NCBI GenBank assembly: GCA_000509225.1
Contig: BAOK01000001.1
Coordinates: 1,798,001-1,862,000, forward strand
Length of the DNA stretch: 64,000 nucleotides
Direction: 5' to 3'
DNA from: Parvibaculaceae bacterium Mf 1.05b.01
GTDB taxonomy: Bacteria > Pseudomonadota > Alphaproteobacteria > Parvibaculales > Parvibaculaceae
Shown here: in pieces, positions 34,061 through 42,146 of the stretch
Layout: each line of letters starts with the position of its first letter
How positions within the stretch are numbered: the first letter of the stretch is position 1
Made by a program: the position numbers and the translations under genes
The notes under the pieces: model-generated
Told to the model about the DNA's origin: nothing
Database searches by the model: none
Seen by the model: the letters and a program-made list of their open reading frames with translations, nothing else

Positions 34061-35116
34061 ATGACCGACCTACCTACGTTTAAAAACAAGAACCTTCTCA
34101 TCGTGGGCGGCGCTGGATTTGTGGGCAGCAATCTGGCCGCACTGCTTCTGAAAGCAGAGCCGCAGAGCCTCACCATAGTCGACAACCTGCTTTCATCAGA
34201 CATTAGCAATGTTCCAGATCATCCTGCAGTTCGTTTCGTGTTCGGCAGCATAACGGATGATGCGATACTCAAAGCCCTCCCGGACAATCTGGACTATGCA
34301 TGGCATTTGTCTTGTTATCATGGAAACCAGTCATCCATTCATGACCCGATGGCTGATCATGAAAACAACACGCTGACATCACTAAAGCTCTTTGACCGAC
34401 TTAAAGATATCAAAGGCCTCAAGAAAGTGGTGTACGCCGCCGCGGGATGTGCTGTCGCGGAGAAAACGTTTGATGATCCGGTTGCAACAACCGAGGACGC
34501 GCCAGTCTCCCTTTATCACGATAGCCCCTATTCAATTTCAAAATTGATTGGCGAGCTGTACGGAAACTACTATTGGCGTACCCATGATCTGCCGATCGTC
34601 AAAGCACGTTTTCAGAATGTGTATGGCCCACGAGAAATTCTCGGTGCTGGCCAATGGCGCGGGACGCATCACACTGTTTGGAGAAATGTCACTCCCACGT
34701 TCATATGGAAGTCACTCAACCACGAAGCTCTTCCGCTCGATAATGGCGGAAATGCAAGTCGAGACTTCATCTTTGTTGAGGACATGGCGAAAGGTCTCAT
34801 GGCCTGCGCAGCAAATGGAGGGCCGGGCGAAATCTACAACCTTGCATCGGGTGTAGAAACGACCATCCTCGAACTTGCTGAAATCATCAACGAGCTCACC
34901 GGAAATCCAACGCCTGCCGATCTCAAGCCGGCACGGGACTGGGATCGATCTGGCAAACGTTTTGGGTCAACCGAAAAGTCAAAAGACAAAATCGGGTTCC
35001 AAGCCCAGGTCAACCTTCGTGATGGGATCTCAAAAACTGTGGAATGGACACGTGCCAACGAGACAGTTATTCAGCGGTGTATCGCTCAGCACGATTACTT
35101 CATGTCCCGCCTATAG
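34061..35116 (+). CDS. NAD-dependent sugar epimerase/dehydratase, WbmF-like
   Basis: A 351-residue extended SDR. VGGAGFVGSN binds cofactor and Tyr157-x3-Lys161 lies in SPYSISK. At the catalytic Ser/Thr position the sequence is YAAAGCAVAE, giving Ala128 where GalE has Ser124; I recall the AGC-AEKTF form as a feature of a WbmF-like subgroup, so this may be normal for it. NVYGPRE and NGGNASRDFIFVEDM are substrate-domain motifs. ATG 34,061 has CGAGG just upstream; a start at 33,977 would overlap the previous gene by 59 bp. Its 3' end is 12 bp from the convergent WbpE gene. Confidence 0.83.
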   Translation: MTDLPTFKNKNLLIVGGAGFVGSNLAALLLKAEPQSLTIVDNLLSSDISNVPDHPAVRFVFGSITDDAILKALPDNLDYAWHLSCYHGNQSSIHDPMADHENNTLTSLKLFDRLKDIKGLKKVVYAAAGCAVAEKTFDDPVATTEDAPVSLYHDSPYSISKLIGELYGNYYWRTHDLPIVKARFQNVYGPREILGAGQWRGTHHTVWRNVTPTFIWKSLNHEALPLDNGGNASRDFIFVEDMAKGLMACAANGGPGEIYNLASGVETTILELAEIINELTGNPTPADLKPARDWDRSGKRFGSTEKSKDKIGFQAQVNLRDGISKTVEWTRANETVIQRCIAQHDYFMSRL

Positions 35117-35128
35117 CAGCTACCGCTT

Positions 35129-36259
35129 TCAGCCTTTCAAGGCACCTGCTACCGCATCGATCACTCTGTCTTGTTCAGCTTCACCGAGGTAGGGGTGCAT
35201 TGGGAGGCTCAGCACCTTGCCGGACAAAGCGTCCGATACCGGGGTACCCCCGGATACCGATGGAAAGTGCTTGTACCCAGTCTGCTGCGACAGAGCCATT
35301 GGGTAGTACACGACCGTTGGCACGCCGGCTTCTTTGCAGTGAGCTTGAATATTATCTCGGTTTTCTACAATCAAGGTGTACTGCGCCCAAACGGATGTAG
35401 CTCCATCCATTAACTTCGGTGTTCGAGCGACACCCTTTAGTCCCTCGGCGTACCGAGCTGCGACACGATCACGTGCCTCCACTTCGCCTGGGAATATGGC
35501 GAGCTTTTCTTTCAAGATCGCAGCTTGGATCGTGTCCAGGCGCGAATTCATCCCAATGCGAACATTGTCGTACTTCTGGCTGCCTTTACCATGGAGGCGA
35601 ATTGAGTTAATAACCGCAGCCAGGTCATCATCATCGGTAAAGATTGCACCGCCATCGCCGTAACATCCTAGCGGTTTGGCTGGGAAGAAGCTGGTGGTAC
35701 TCGCATGCCCCCAGGTTCCCACCCTCTTATTGTGGAGCGTTGCGCCAAAACTCTGCGCAGCGTCGACAAGTATCTTAATGCCATGTTTTTCCGCTATACG
35801 CTGAATTTCCGGCACGTTAGCAGGCTGGCCGAACAGATCCACAGGGACCACAACCGATGGAGCGAGCCCCTGCTCGGTTGCATCACCGATGGCCTTCGCA
35901 AAACTATCTGCATCAATGTTGAAGGTCGCTTCATCTACATCGACAAAAAAGGGCGTTGCGCCCAACATTGCAACCACCTCTGCGCTCGCCACATAGGTGA
36001 ACGAGGGGACAAACACCGCGTCGCCTGGTCCAACCTCCCATGCCATCAGAACAACTGCCAAGGCATCCGTTCCATTGGCGCAGCCGAAGGCATGAGTGGC
36101 ACCGGTAAAGTCTGAAAGCTGTTGTTCAAACTCCTTTACCTCGGGCCCCATAATGTATTGCCCGTGATCGAGGACACGTGCGATACCCGCATCGACCTTG
36201 TCTCGTATCTTCGCTTGCTGAGCCGCGAGGTCGATGAACTGTATTGGTTGGTTGCTCAT
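35129..36259 (-). CDS. wbpE: UDP-3-keto-GlcNAcA aminotransferase, WbpE-like
   Basis: A 376-residue DegT-family PLP aminotransferase. The PLP-lysine segment SFFPAKPLGCYGDGGAIF is the WbpE/WlbC signature, and TYVASAEVVAMLGA and GCANGTDAL are further family marks. In Pseudomonas WbpE transfers an amino group from glutamate to C3 of UDP-3-keto-GlcNAcA. Its neighbours encode exactly the other steps (WbpB-WbpD fusion 8 bp upstream, then WbpA and WbpI), which makes the substrate assignment strong. It is the last gene of the minus-strand operon beginning at 41,732. Confidence 0.92.
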   Translation of the reverse strand: MSNQPIQFIDLAAQQAKIRDKVDAGIARVLDHGQYIMGPEVKEFEQQLSDFTGATHAFGCANGTDALAVVLMAWEVGPGDAVFVPSFTYVASAEVVAMLGATPFFVDVDEATFNIDADSFAKAIGDATEQGLAPSVVVPVDLFGQPANVPEIQRIAEKHGIKILVDAAQSFGATLHNKRVGTWGHASTTSFFPAKPLGCYGDGGAIFTDDDDLAAVINSIRLHGKGSQKYDNVRIGMNSRLDTIQAAILKEKLAIFPGEVEARDRVAARYAEGLKGVARTPKLMDGATSVWAQYTLIVENRDNIQAHCKEAGVPTVVYYPMALSQQTGYKHFPSVSGGTPVSDALSGKVLSLPMHPYLGEAEQDRVIDAVAGALKG

Positions 36260-36267
36260 GGTTGAGG

Positions 36268-37821
36268 CTACTCCACTATTTCTTGAAGCTGATTAGGCCC
36301 CACTTCGCGATATTTCGTGCCATCTAGAGGACAGACCAGGTCTTCTCCCAGGCGATTTCCTGCTTTGCTCATCCATCCGATACGTTTTGCAGGCACGCCG
36401 GCCATCAACGCGTAAGCTGGTACATCTTTCGTAACGGTCGCGCCAGCAGCAACAAACGAAAACTCACCGAGGGAATTCCCACAAACAATGGTTGCATTCG
36501 CACCAATGCTCGCACCGCGTTTCACAAGCGTTTTACGAAACTCATCTTTGCGTGCAATTTCAGAACGAGGATTGTTCACATTTGTGAACACACAGGATGG
36601 GCCGCAGAACACACCGTCTTCCAGTTCAACGCCCTCGTAGAGACTGACATTGTTCTGAATCTTGCAATTGTCTCCGACCTTCACATTTGGCCCTACGACA
36701 ACATTTTGACCTAATGAACAAGATTCACCAATCTCCACATTGCCGAGTAAGTGGCTGAAGTGCCAAATTTTTGTGCCCGCACCGATTGAAACAGGTTCAT
36801 CAACATAGGCGCTCTCATGAATCTGAACACCTGGAAACCGGTCATTGTCGTCAGACTTACCCGCACCAGGGTCAGCTGCGAGCAACACGTTGAGAACTCT
36901 CAACGCTTCCTTGCCGTCTGTCCTGGGTTGCGTCCCGTTTTCTAAACAATCGACGAAGTGCTGGCACTCCAACTTGAGGGGTTCCGATTCGGGCAAAGGA
37001 ATAGGCTCTGCGTCTGCAGCATTGGGCGTTGGCATCCCATCGCGCCACTCGATCTGATGTCGATATAGCGTCAGCTTCTCTGCCCATGATGCCCTGTCGT
37101 CCAAAACAGCCATCCCCTGATCGCCGACAACGACAAGTTTTTGTTCTTTGAAGGGGTGCAGCCAGGAAGCAAAAACATGTCCGCGAACACCGCTAGGGAA
37201 ACCCAGCTGTACTTGAACCGTGTCTGCAATTTCGTCGTGCAGGATCGGGGAGAAAGTACTGCGAACCTCGCTAGGTTCCTCTCCAACCAGGCCCAGGATC
37301 ATTGAAATGTCATGCGGGGCAAAACTCCACAGGACGTTTTCTTCCCGCCTGATCTTCCCCAGGCTCAGACGGTTGGAATAGATATATTGTAGCCGCCCGA
37401 GCTCACCTGCTCCAACACGCCTTTTAAGTTCGAGAAAAGCAGGATGATATTGCAACAGATGTCCCACCATCAGCTGCCGCCCTGTTTCCTGAGACGCTCG
37501 GATCAGTTTTTCCCCATCCTCACGGGTCAGGGCCAGCGGTTTTTCGATATAGGCATGTTTTCCAGCCTGCATCGCTCCAACACCAAGAACGGTATGAAGC
37601 TCGGCGGGTGCTGCTATCGCTACAGCAGTAACGTCCTTTGACTCCAGCACTTCGTTCCATGTGAAGGCAGGAACTGAAAATTCTTCTGAAAACTTTTGTG
37701 CCGTCGCAGCGTTTGGATCGCTCACGCCTGCCAAAACATCAAGCGCTGCGAAGTTGCGCACAAGGTTCTTTCCCCAGTGACCGCAACCGCAAACCACCAC
37801 TCTCGCTTTTTCAATCGTCAT
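36268..37821 (-). CDS. fused UDP-GlcNAcA 3-dehydrogenase (WbpB) and N-acetyltransferase (WbpD)
   Basis: A 517-residue natural fusion. Residues 1 to about 325 are a Gfo/Idh/MocA oxidoreductase: [13 protein letters not shown] for NAD binding and IEKPLAL carrying the conserved lysine, the WbpB/WlbA type that oxidises C3 of UDP-GlcNAcA. From about residue 330 a left-handed beta-helix acetyltransferase follows ([29 protein letters not shown]), the WbpD/WlbB type that N-acetylates the C3 amine made by WbpE. Fusing steps two and four while WbpE supplies step three may help pass intermediates. The next gene upstream is WbpA, 15 bp away. Confidence 0.92.
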   Translation of the reverse strand: MTIEKARVVVCGCGHWGKNLVRNFAALDVLAGVSDPNAATAQKFSEEFSVPAFTWNEVLESKDVTAVAIAAPAELHTVLGVGAMQAGKHAYIEKPLALTREDGEKLIRASQETGRQLMVGHLLQYHPAFLELKRRVGAGELGRLQYIYSNRLSLGKIRREENVLWSFAPHDISMILGLVGEEPSEVRSTFSPILHDEIADTVQVQLGFPSGVRGHVFASWLHPFKEQKLVVVGDQGMAVLDDRASWAEKLTLYRHQIEWRDGMPTPNAADAEPIPLPESEPLKLECQHFVDCLENGTQPRTDGKEALRVLNVLLAADPGAGKSDDNDRFPGVQIHESAYVDEPVSIGAGTKIWHFSHLLGNVEIGESCSLGQNVVVGPNVKVGDNCKIQNNVSLYEGVELEDGVFCGPSCVFTNVNNPRSEIARKDEFRKTLVKRGASIGANATIVCGNSLGEFSFVAAGATVTKDVPAYALMAGVPAKRIGWMSKAGNRLGEDLVCPLDGTKYREVGPNQLQEIVE

Positions 37822-37836
37822 TTAGGTTTTACTCAA

Positions 37837-39207
37837 TCAAGCCTTAACAATCACTGCTTTGGCATCCGGTCCTCGGTAGGCTTTGTTCCGAGTGTCAATT
37901 ATCAAAGGAGCATTCATAGAGATCATCTTGTAGTCCACCGGCGTGTGATCAGTGGACAAAAGAACTGCGTCATATGACTCAAGCATTTCAGGTGACAGGT
38001 CTACCGACGCCCGCCCAGAGAGAGCGTCGTGCTCTCTTGTGTGAGGCACTAACGGGATAAAGGGATCATGGAAATCAACAAGGGCACCCGCTTCCTCAAG
38101 CCGCTCAATGAGGACCAATGATGGGCTTTCGCGCATATCATCCACATCCTTCTTATAGGCAATGCCCAGGATGAGAATGCGCGAGCCTTTCACTGATCTG
38201 GAAAAATTGTCGTTCAGTGCTTCAGCCAGTTTTTTCAACACATAGTTCGGCATGTGGGTATTGATTTCGCCGGCCAACTCAATGAATCGGGTTGGTACGT
38301 CAAACTCCCGAGCCTTCCAGGTCAGATAAAACGGGTCGATAGGAATGCAGTGACCGCCGAGACCTGGACCTGGGTAGAAGGGCATGAAGCCAAAAGGCTT
38401 ACTCGCGGCGGCGTCAATAACCTCCCAAACATCAATACCCATACGGTCATAGATAATTTTCAGTTCATTGACGAGAGCGATGTTGACCGAGCGAAAAATG
38501 TTCTCTGTGAGTTTTACGGCCTCTGCTGTTCTGCTGTCAGACACCATGACCGTTGCGTCAATGATCCGGTCATAAATCGCGCTTGCAACCGCCAACGCAT
38601 CATCGCCGTCCGCGCCAACAACCTTCGGGGTAGTTTTGGCGGTATGCGTCTTGTTTCCCGGATCCTCTCTCTCGGGCGAGTATGCCAGGAAGAAATCTCT
38701 GCCGGCTTCCAGGCCGTTCTGCTCAAGAATTGGCCTTACAATCTCATCAGTTGTTCCTGGAAAGGTGCTCGATTCAAGGATTACCAATTGCCCAGGCTGC
38801 AATCTTGGAAGAATGGCTTCCGCAGTCGCAATGATTGCAGTCAAGTCTGGCTCACGATGTCGCGTTAGGGGCGTTGGCACACAACAAACAATGATATCAA
38901 CTTCCTTAAGACGGTCGAAATTGTTGGTTGCTTCAAACTGGTGATCGCTCACCAATCCGGCGACAGTTTCTGAAGGAATATGACCAATATAGCTCTCGCC
39001 TGCGTTCAGACGATCAACTTTGGCATCATCGATATCAAAGCCGACGACGCTAAACTCTTGGCGACAGAAAAGCTCCACCAGCGGAAGCCCAACATACCCA
39101 AGACCAATGACCCCTACATTCGCAGAGCTCTGCTTGATTTTTTTTAATAGGTCCTGCGCTAAACTGCTTTTTGCACTTTCCACAGAATAGCTCTCACTTA
39201 CAGCCAT
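37837..39207 (-). CDS. wbpA: UDP-N-acetylglucosamine 6-dehydrogenase, WbpA-like
   Basis: A 456-residue UDP-glucose/GDP-mannose dehydrogenase family enzyme. GVIGLGYVGLPLVELF binds NAD, the catalytic cysteine lies in GGHCIPIDPFYL, and AYKKDVDDMRESP is in the C-terminal domain. The PIDPFYLTWK form is that of WbpA/WecC-type enzymes acting on N-acetylhexosamines, converting UDP-GlcNAc to UDP-GlcNAcA in two NAD-dependent oxidations. It supplies the first committed intermediate for the WbpB-E-D-I steps beside it. I prefer ATG 39,207 to the TTG at 39,246; the family start fits either. Confidence 0.92.
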   Translation of the reverse strand: MAVSESYSVESAKSSLAQDLLKKIKQSSANVGVIGLGYVGLPLVELFCRQEFSVVGFDIDDAKVDRLNAGESYIGHIPSETVAGLVSDHQFEATNNFDRLKEVDIIVCCVPTPLTRHREPDLTAIIATAEAILPRLQPGQLVILESSTFPGTTDEIVRPILEQNGLEAGRDFFLAYSPEREDPGNKTHTAKTTPKVVGADGDDALAVASAIYDRIIDATVMVSDSRTAEAVKLTENIFRSVNIALVNELKIIYDRMGIDVWEVIDAAASKPFGFMPFYPGPGLGGHCIPIDPFYLTWKAREFDVPTRFIELAGEINTHMPNYVLKKLAEALNDNFSRSVKGSRILILGIAYKKDVDDMRESPSLVLIERLEEAGALVDFHDPFIPLVPHTREHDALSGRASVDLSPEMLESYDAVLLSTDHTPVDYKMISMNAPLIIDTRNKAYRGPDAKAVIVKA

Positions 39208-39381
39208 TACTCTTAAGTCCCCATTTGCCGTGCTTGATTTGTCCAAGCTATCTTTATCGCCTCTGTCAGCTCACGGCTACTAATAACACCACAGGTGTTT
39301 CAAGATCAATTTCGCCTGCGGCGCACTGATCAAAAACCGCCAAAAACCTGCCGTTTTTCATAAACTGATCGACACATTTTT
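39208..39381. promoter_or_regulatory. intergenic region between wbpI and wbpA with short palindrome
   Basis: About 170 bp separate two same-strand genes, longer than elsewhere in this operon. It contains a 15-bp palindrome AACACC-ACA-GGTGTT at 39,285-39,299. The gap may hold a second promoter for wbpA-B/D-E or a processing site; neither is proven. Confidence 0.35.
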
Positions 39382-40491
39382 CTATTTCGTCGGCGATCCC
39401 ATGTGTTCCTTAATCGCTGCAGCGACTAATGCGCCACTCTCCCCATGCCCATAAGGCGCCCCCGTCTTCGTACCCTCAGAACCGACCGCGCCCAGAATGG
39501 CGGCTTCGACTGCTTCGGCGCTTGTCGGTGGTTGTAGGGTGTTCCACCCAAGATCAACGAGTTCCACCCATTCTGTCTCATCGCGAAGCGTCACACAGGG
39601 CTTCGAGTTGAAATAGGCCTCCTTCTGGACACCCCCGGAGTCGGTTGCAATTACGGCGGCGCCTGCTTCTAGGTCCACCATGTCAAAATATCCGACCGGT
39701 TCAAGTAGTTTCAAACACTGAGAGAGTTTCTCCAATTCAGGTTGTTCCTGAATGAGTTTTCGCGTCCTAGGGTGCAAAGGCAAAACGACGGGGAGCTGCT
39801 GCGCCACAGACGCCAGACCATGGAGAATTGCCCGTAATCGAGGCAGATTATCTGTATTTTCCGCGCGATGAATGGTGGAGAGCACATATCGCCCCGCCTC
39901 CAGATCATGGCGTTCCACCGCGTTTGGCCCCGACCTTTCGCGTTGTTGGGCAAACAAGGTAGCGTCAAACATCACATCACCGATTTGTTCAACTTGTTGT
40001 TGCGACACTCCTTCGCGGAACAAATTTTCGGTTGCTGATTGGGTGGGCGTGAGCAACAGCGTCGATAGGTGATCTGCGACAATCCTGTTTTGTTCTTCGG
40101 GCATACGCCTGTTAAACGACCGCAATCCGGCTTCAACGTGTGCGACAGGAATATGGATTTTCGACGCAGCCAGCGCGCCCGCAAGAGTTGAGTTCGTGTC
40201 GCCATAAATGAGAACCCAGTCTGGCTCCTCTTTCAACAAAACCTCTTCAATTGCCTGCAACATCCGGCCGGTTTGAGCACCATGGGAGCTCGAGCCAATT
40301 GACAGATTGTACGCCGGTGCCGGGATACTTAGCTCCCTAAAGAAGATTTCCGACATATCATCGTCATAATGCTGACCGGTGTGGATCATCACTTCGGAAA
40401 AGGCATCATCTTCGCCGAGAACACGACTTACGACTGCGGATTTGACAAATTGTGGACGCGCTCCAACGACGGAAACAATTTTTAAGACCAT
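39382..40491 (-). CDS. wbpI: UDP-GlcNAc3NAcA 2-epimerase, WbpI-like
   Basis: A 369-residue non-hydrolysing UDP-GlcNAc 2-epimerase family enzyme. ARPQFVKSAVVSR, HTGQHYDDDMSEIFF, HVEAGLRSFNR and PEEQNR are all present; the PQFVK form and FFRELSIPAPAYNL fit WbpI/WlbD rather than WecB. WbpI converts UDP-GlcNAc3NAcA to UDP-ManNAc3NAcA. With wbpA, the wbpB-wbpD fusion and wbpE in the same operon the five-step pathway is complete. It starts 2 bp after the GT4 gene. Confidence 0.9.
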   Translation of the reverse strand: MVLKIVSVVGARPQFVKSAVVSRVLGEDDAFSEVMIHTGQHYDDDMSEIFFRELSIPAPAYNLSIGSSSHGAQTGRMLQAIEEVLLKEEPDWVLIYGDTNSTLAGALAASKIHIPVAHVEAGLRSFNRRMPEEQNRIVADHLSTLLLTPTQSATENLFREGVSQQQVEQIGDVMFDATLFAQQRERSGPNAVERHDLEAGRYVLSTIHRAENTDNLPRLRAILHGLASVAQQLPVVLPLHPRTRKLIQEQPELEKLSQCLKLLEPVGYFDMVDLEAGAAVIATDSGGVQKEAYFNSKPCVTLRDETEWVELVDLGWNTLQPPTSAEAVEAAILGAVGSEGTKTGAPYGHGESGALVAAAIKEHMGSPTK

Positions 40492-40493
40492 TG

Positions 40494-41732
40494 TTAGGAA
40501 ACACCCTTAGACCGAGAGACCACCAGCTTCACAAGTTCGGCGAACTCTCCGCCTAGCATCTTCATACTGTGATTTTCATTTACGTAAGCCTGTGCATTTT
40601 GCCCCATTTCTCGGCGCCGATCCGCACTTGTTTCACGCAGATCGCAGATCGCCTGGGCAAGCGATGCAGCATCCTCTGCAGGAACGGTGACACCTGCATC
40701 CGCCTCCTTGACCGGATTATAGTTTGCATCAAATGCCATTATAATCGGACGGCCGGCAGCAAAATAATCGAACAGTTTGTTGGCGCTCATACCGAGATCA
40801 TAGATGGATCGAGAATAGAAGACTAAGCAGAAAGCATCAGCTTCTGCTAACACCCCACCAATTTCGCTTTTTGGTACAGCGGGCTCGAACACCACAAAAT
40901 CCAATCCAAGTTTGCGTGCAGACCGCATCAACGACTGTTTCTGTGGCCCATCCCCAACCATGCGGATCTTCAACCCCTGGTGCTTGCCCTGCTGCTTCAG
41001 CAAAACGGCCGCTTCCAAAAGGGAATCCAGATTGTTTGCATTGCCATGTGAGCCTGCATACATCAGGACAAAATCACCATCTGGACCTGCATCAGATGCA
41101 TATGCTGCATCTTGCTCGCCAATCGTGATACCGTTGGGAATCCACGTGATTTTCTCTTTGTCGCCGCCCAGCTGAACAATGTGTTTATGCGCTCCCGGCA
41201 GAAGCGTCACAATCCAATTTGCCCTTCGGTAGAGAAACCGTTCAACGAGCGCCAATAGGAAAACGACCGGGTGGTACTCAGACAGCAATCCAATTTGCAC
41301 TATCGAGAGCGGCCAAACATCTCTTATTTCGAGAATGAATGGTACCCCAAGAAAACGAGATACTATGTAGGCTGATAGAGCGGAGATAAGATCCGGTGAA
41401 GTCCCCACGACGACATCTGGCGATTGCATGTCGGCCAAGCCTCTGCGTCGAACAACAGAAGCAGCAAACACGACATTGTTCCAGACGCGCGCGAAATAGC
41501 CGGGACTCGATGAAGGTGTCTTAATCCAGTGAAACCGAACACCCTTAATCTTTTCACGTGCCCATTTCGCGCCGCTGGGGATGTGGTCTTGGTTGGAGAT
41601 ATGCTGACGACTAGCACCAATAATCGTTACGTCAATGTCACGATTGCCGAGTTCTTTTGCTAGCTCGAAATGCCTTGTGCCACCTGGTTGATCAGGAGTC
41701 AGCGCGAAATGGTTTACTATCCAAACATGCAT
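40494..41732 (-). CDS. glycosyltransferase family 4, WbuB/WbpH-like
   Basis: A 412-residue GT-B transferase. VNHFALTPDQPGGTRHFELAKEL opens the acceptor domain as in the WbuB-like GT4 group, and the donor domain shows YAGSHGNANNLDSLLEA, MVGDGPQK and SANKLFDYFAAGRPI. It is first in the wbp operon, so it probably uses UDP-ManNAc3NAcA (or its amide) as donor on the cytoplasmic face; that link is inference from position. The overlapping opposite-strand frame starting near 41,657 is not a gene. Confidence 0.88.
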   Translation of the reverse strand: MHVWIVNHFALTPDQPGGTRHFELAKELGNRDIDVTIIGASRQHISNQDHIPSGAKWAREKIKGVRFHWIKTPSSSPGYFARVWNNVVFAASVVRRRGLADMQSPDVVVGTSPDLISALSAYIVSRFLGVPFILEIRDVWPLSIVQIGLLSEYHPVVFLLALVERFLYRRANWIVTLLPGAHKHIVQLGGDKEKITWIPNGITIGEQDAAYASDAGPDGDFVLMYAGSHGNANNLDSLLEAAVLLKQQGKHQGLKIRMVGDGPQKQSLMRSARKLGLDFVVFEPAVPKSEIGGVLAEADAFCLVFYSRSIYDLGMSANKLFDYFAAGRPIIMAFDANYNPVKEADAGVTVPAEDAASLAQAICDLRETSADRRREMGQNAQAYVNENHSMKMLGGEFAELVKLVVSRSKGVS

Positions 41733-42146
41733 TACGCTTTGGGTCCCCAGACGTTAGCCCTGCTCTGCAAAAATCCCCCGATTCTCGCGGGCTAGGTTCA
41801 GCACCATATACCCAGTCAAAACACGCCGACGCACGACTTTTTTTTAGTTTCGTTGGATTACAGTCGATCTACTCCGCCACTCATGACGAATTTCTGGTTT
41901 TACACGTTCCTTCATCTGCTGCAAGGCTTGTCTCCCGGTTCCCGCGCCCACCCGTCCTCAAAATCTCATCCACCATACAGGCCCTCGTATCCTCTGCTGG
42001 GCTGCCGCAGCCGAAACACAGTGCACGAAAGTTGCATATTCAGAGAAGGAATGAATATCTTGCACGCAACCTCAACTCAGGGGCCAGAATTCTGAACCCA
42101 ATGCGTGGGGCTTCCATCGCGGCGCGGACCAAAACACAGGGCTATT
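41733..42146. promoter_or_regulatory. 414-bp divergent region between the wbp operon and AsnB-4
   Basis: A gap between divergent genes. An open frame crosses it on the plus strand but has no recognisable protein and overlaps both neighbours, so I reject it. Promoters for both sides should lie here; I cannot place them. No tRNA, mobile-element end or repeat is seen. Confidence 0.45.
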
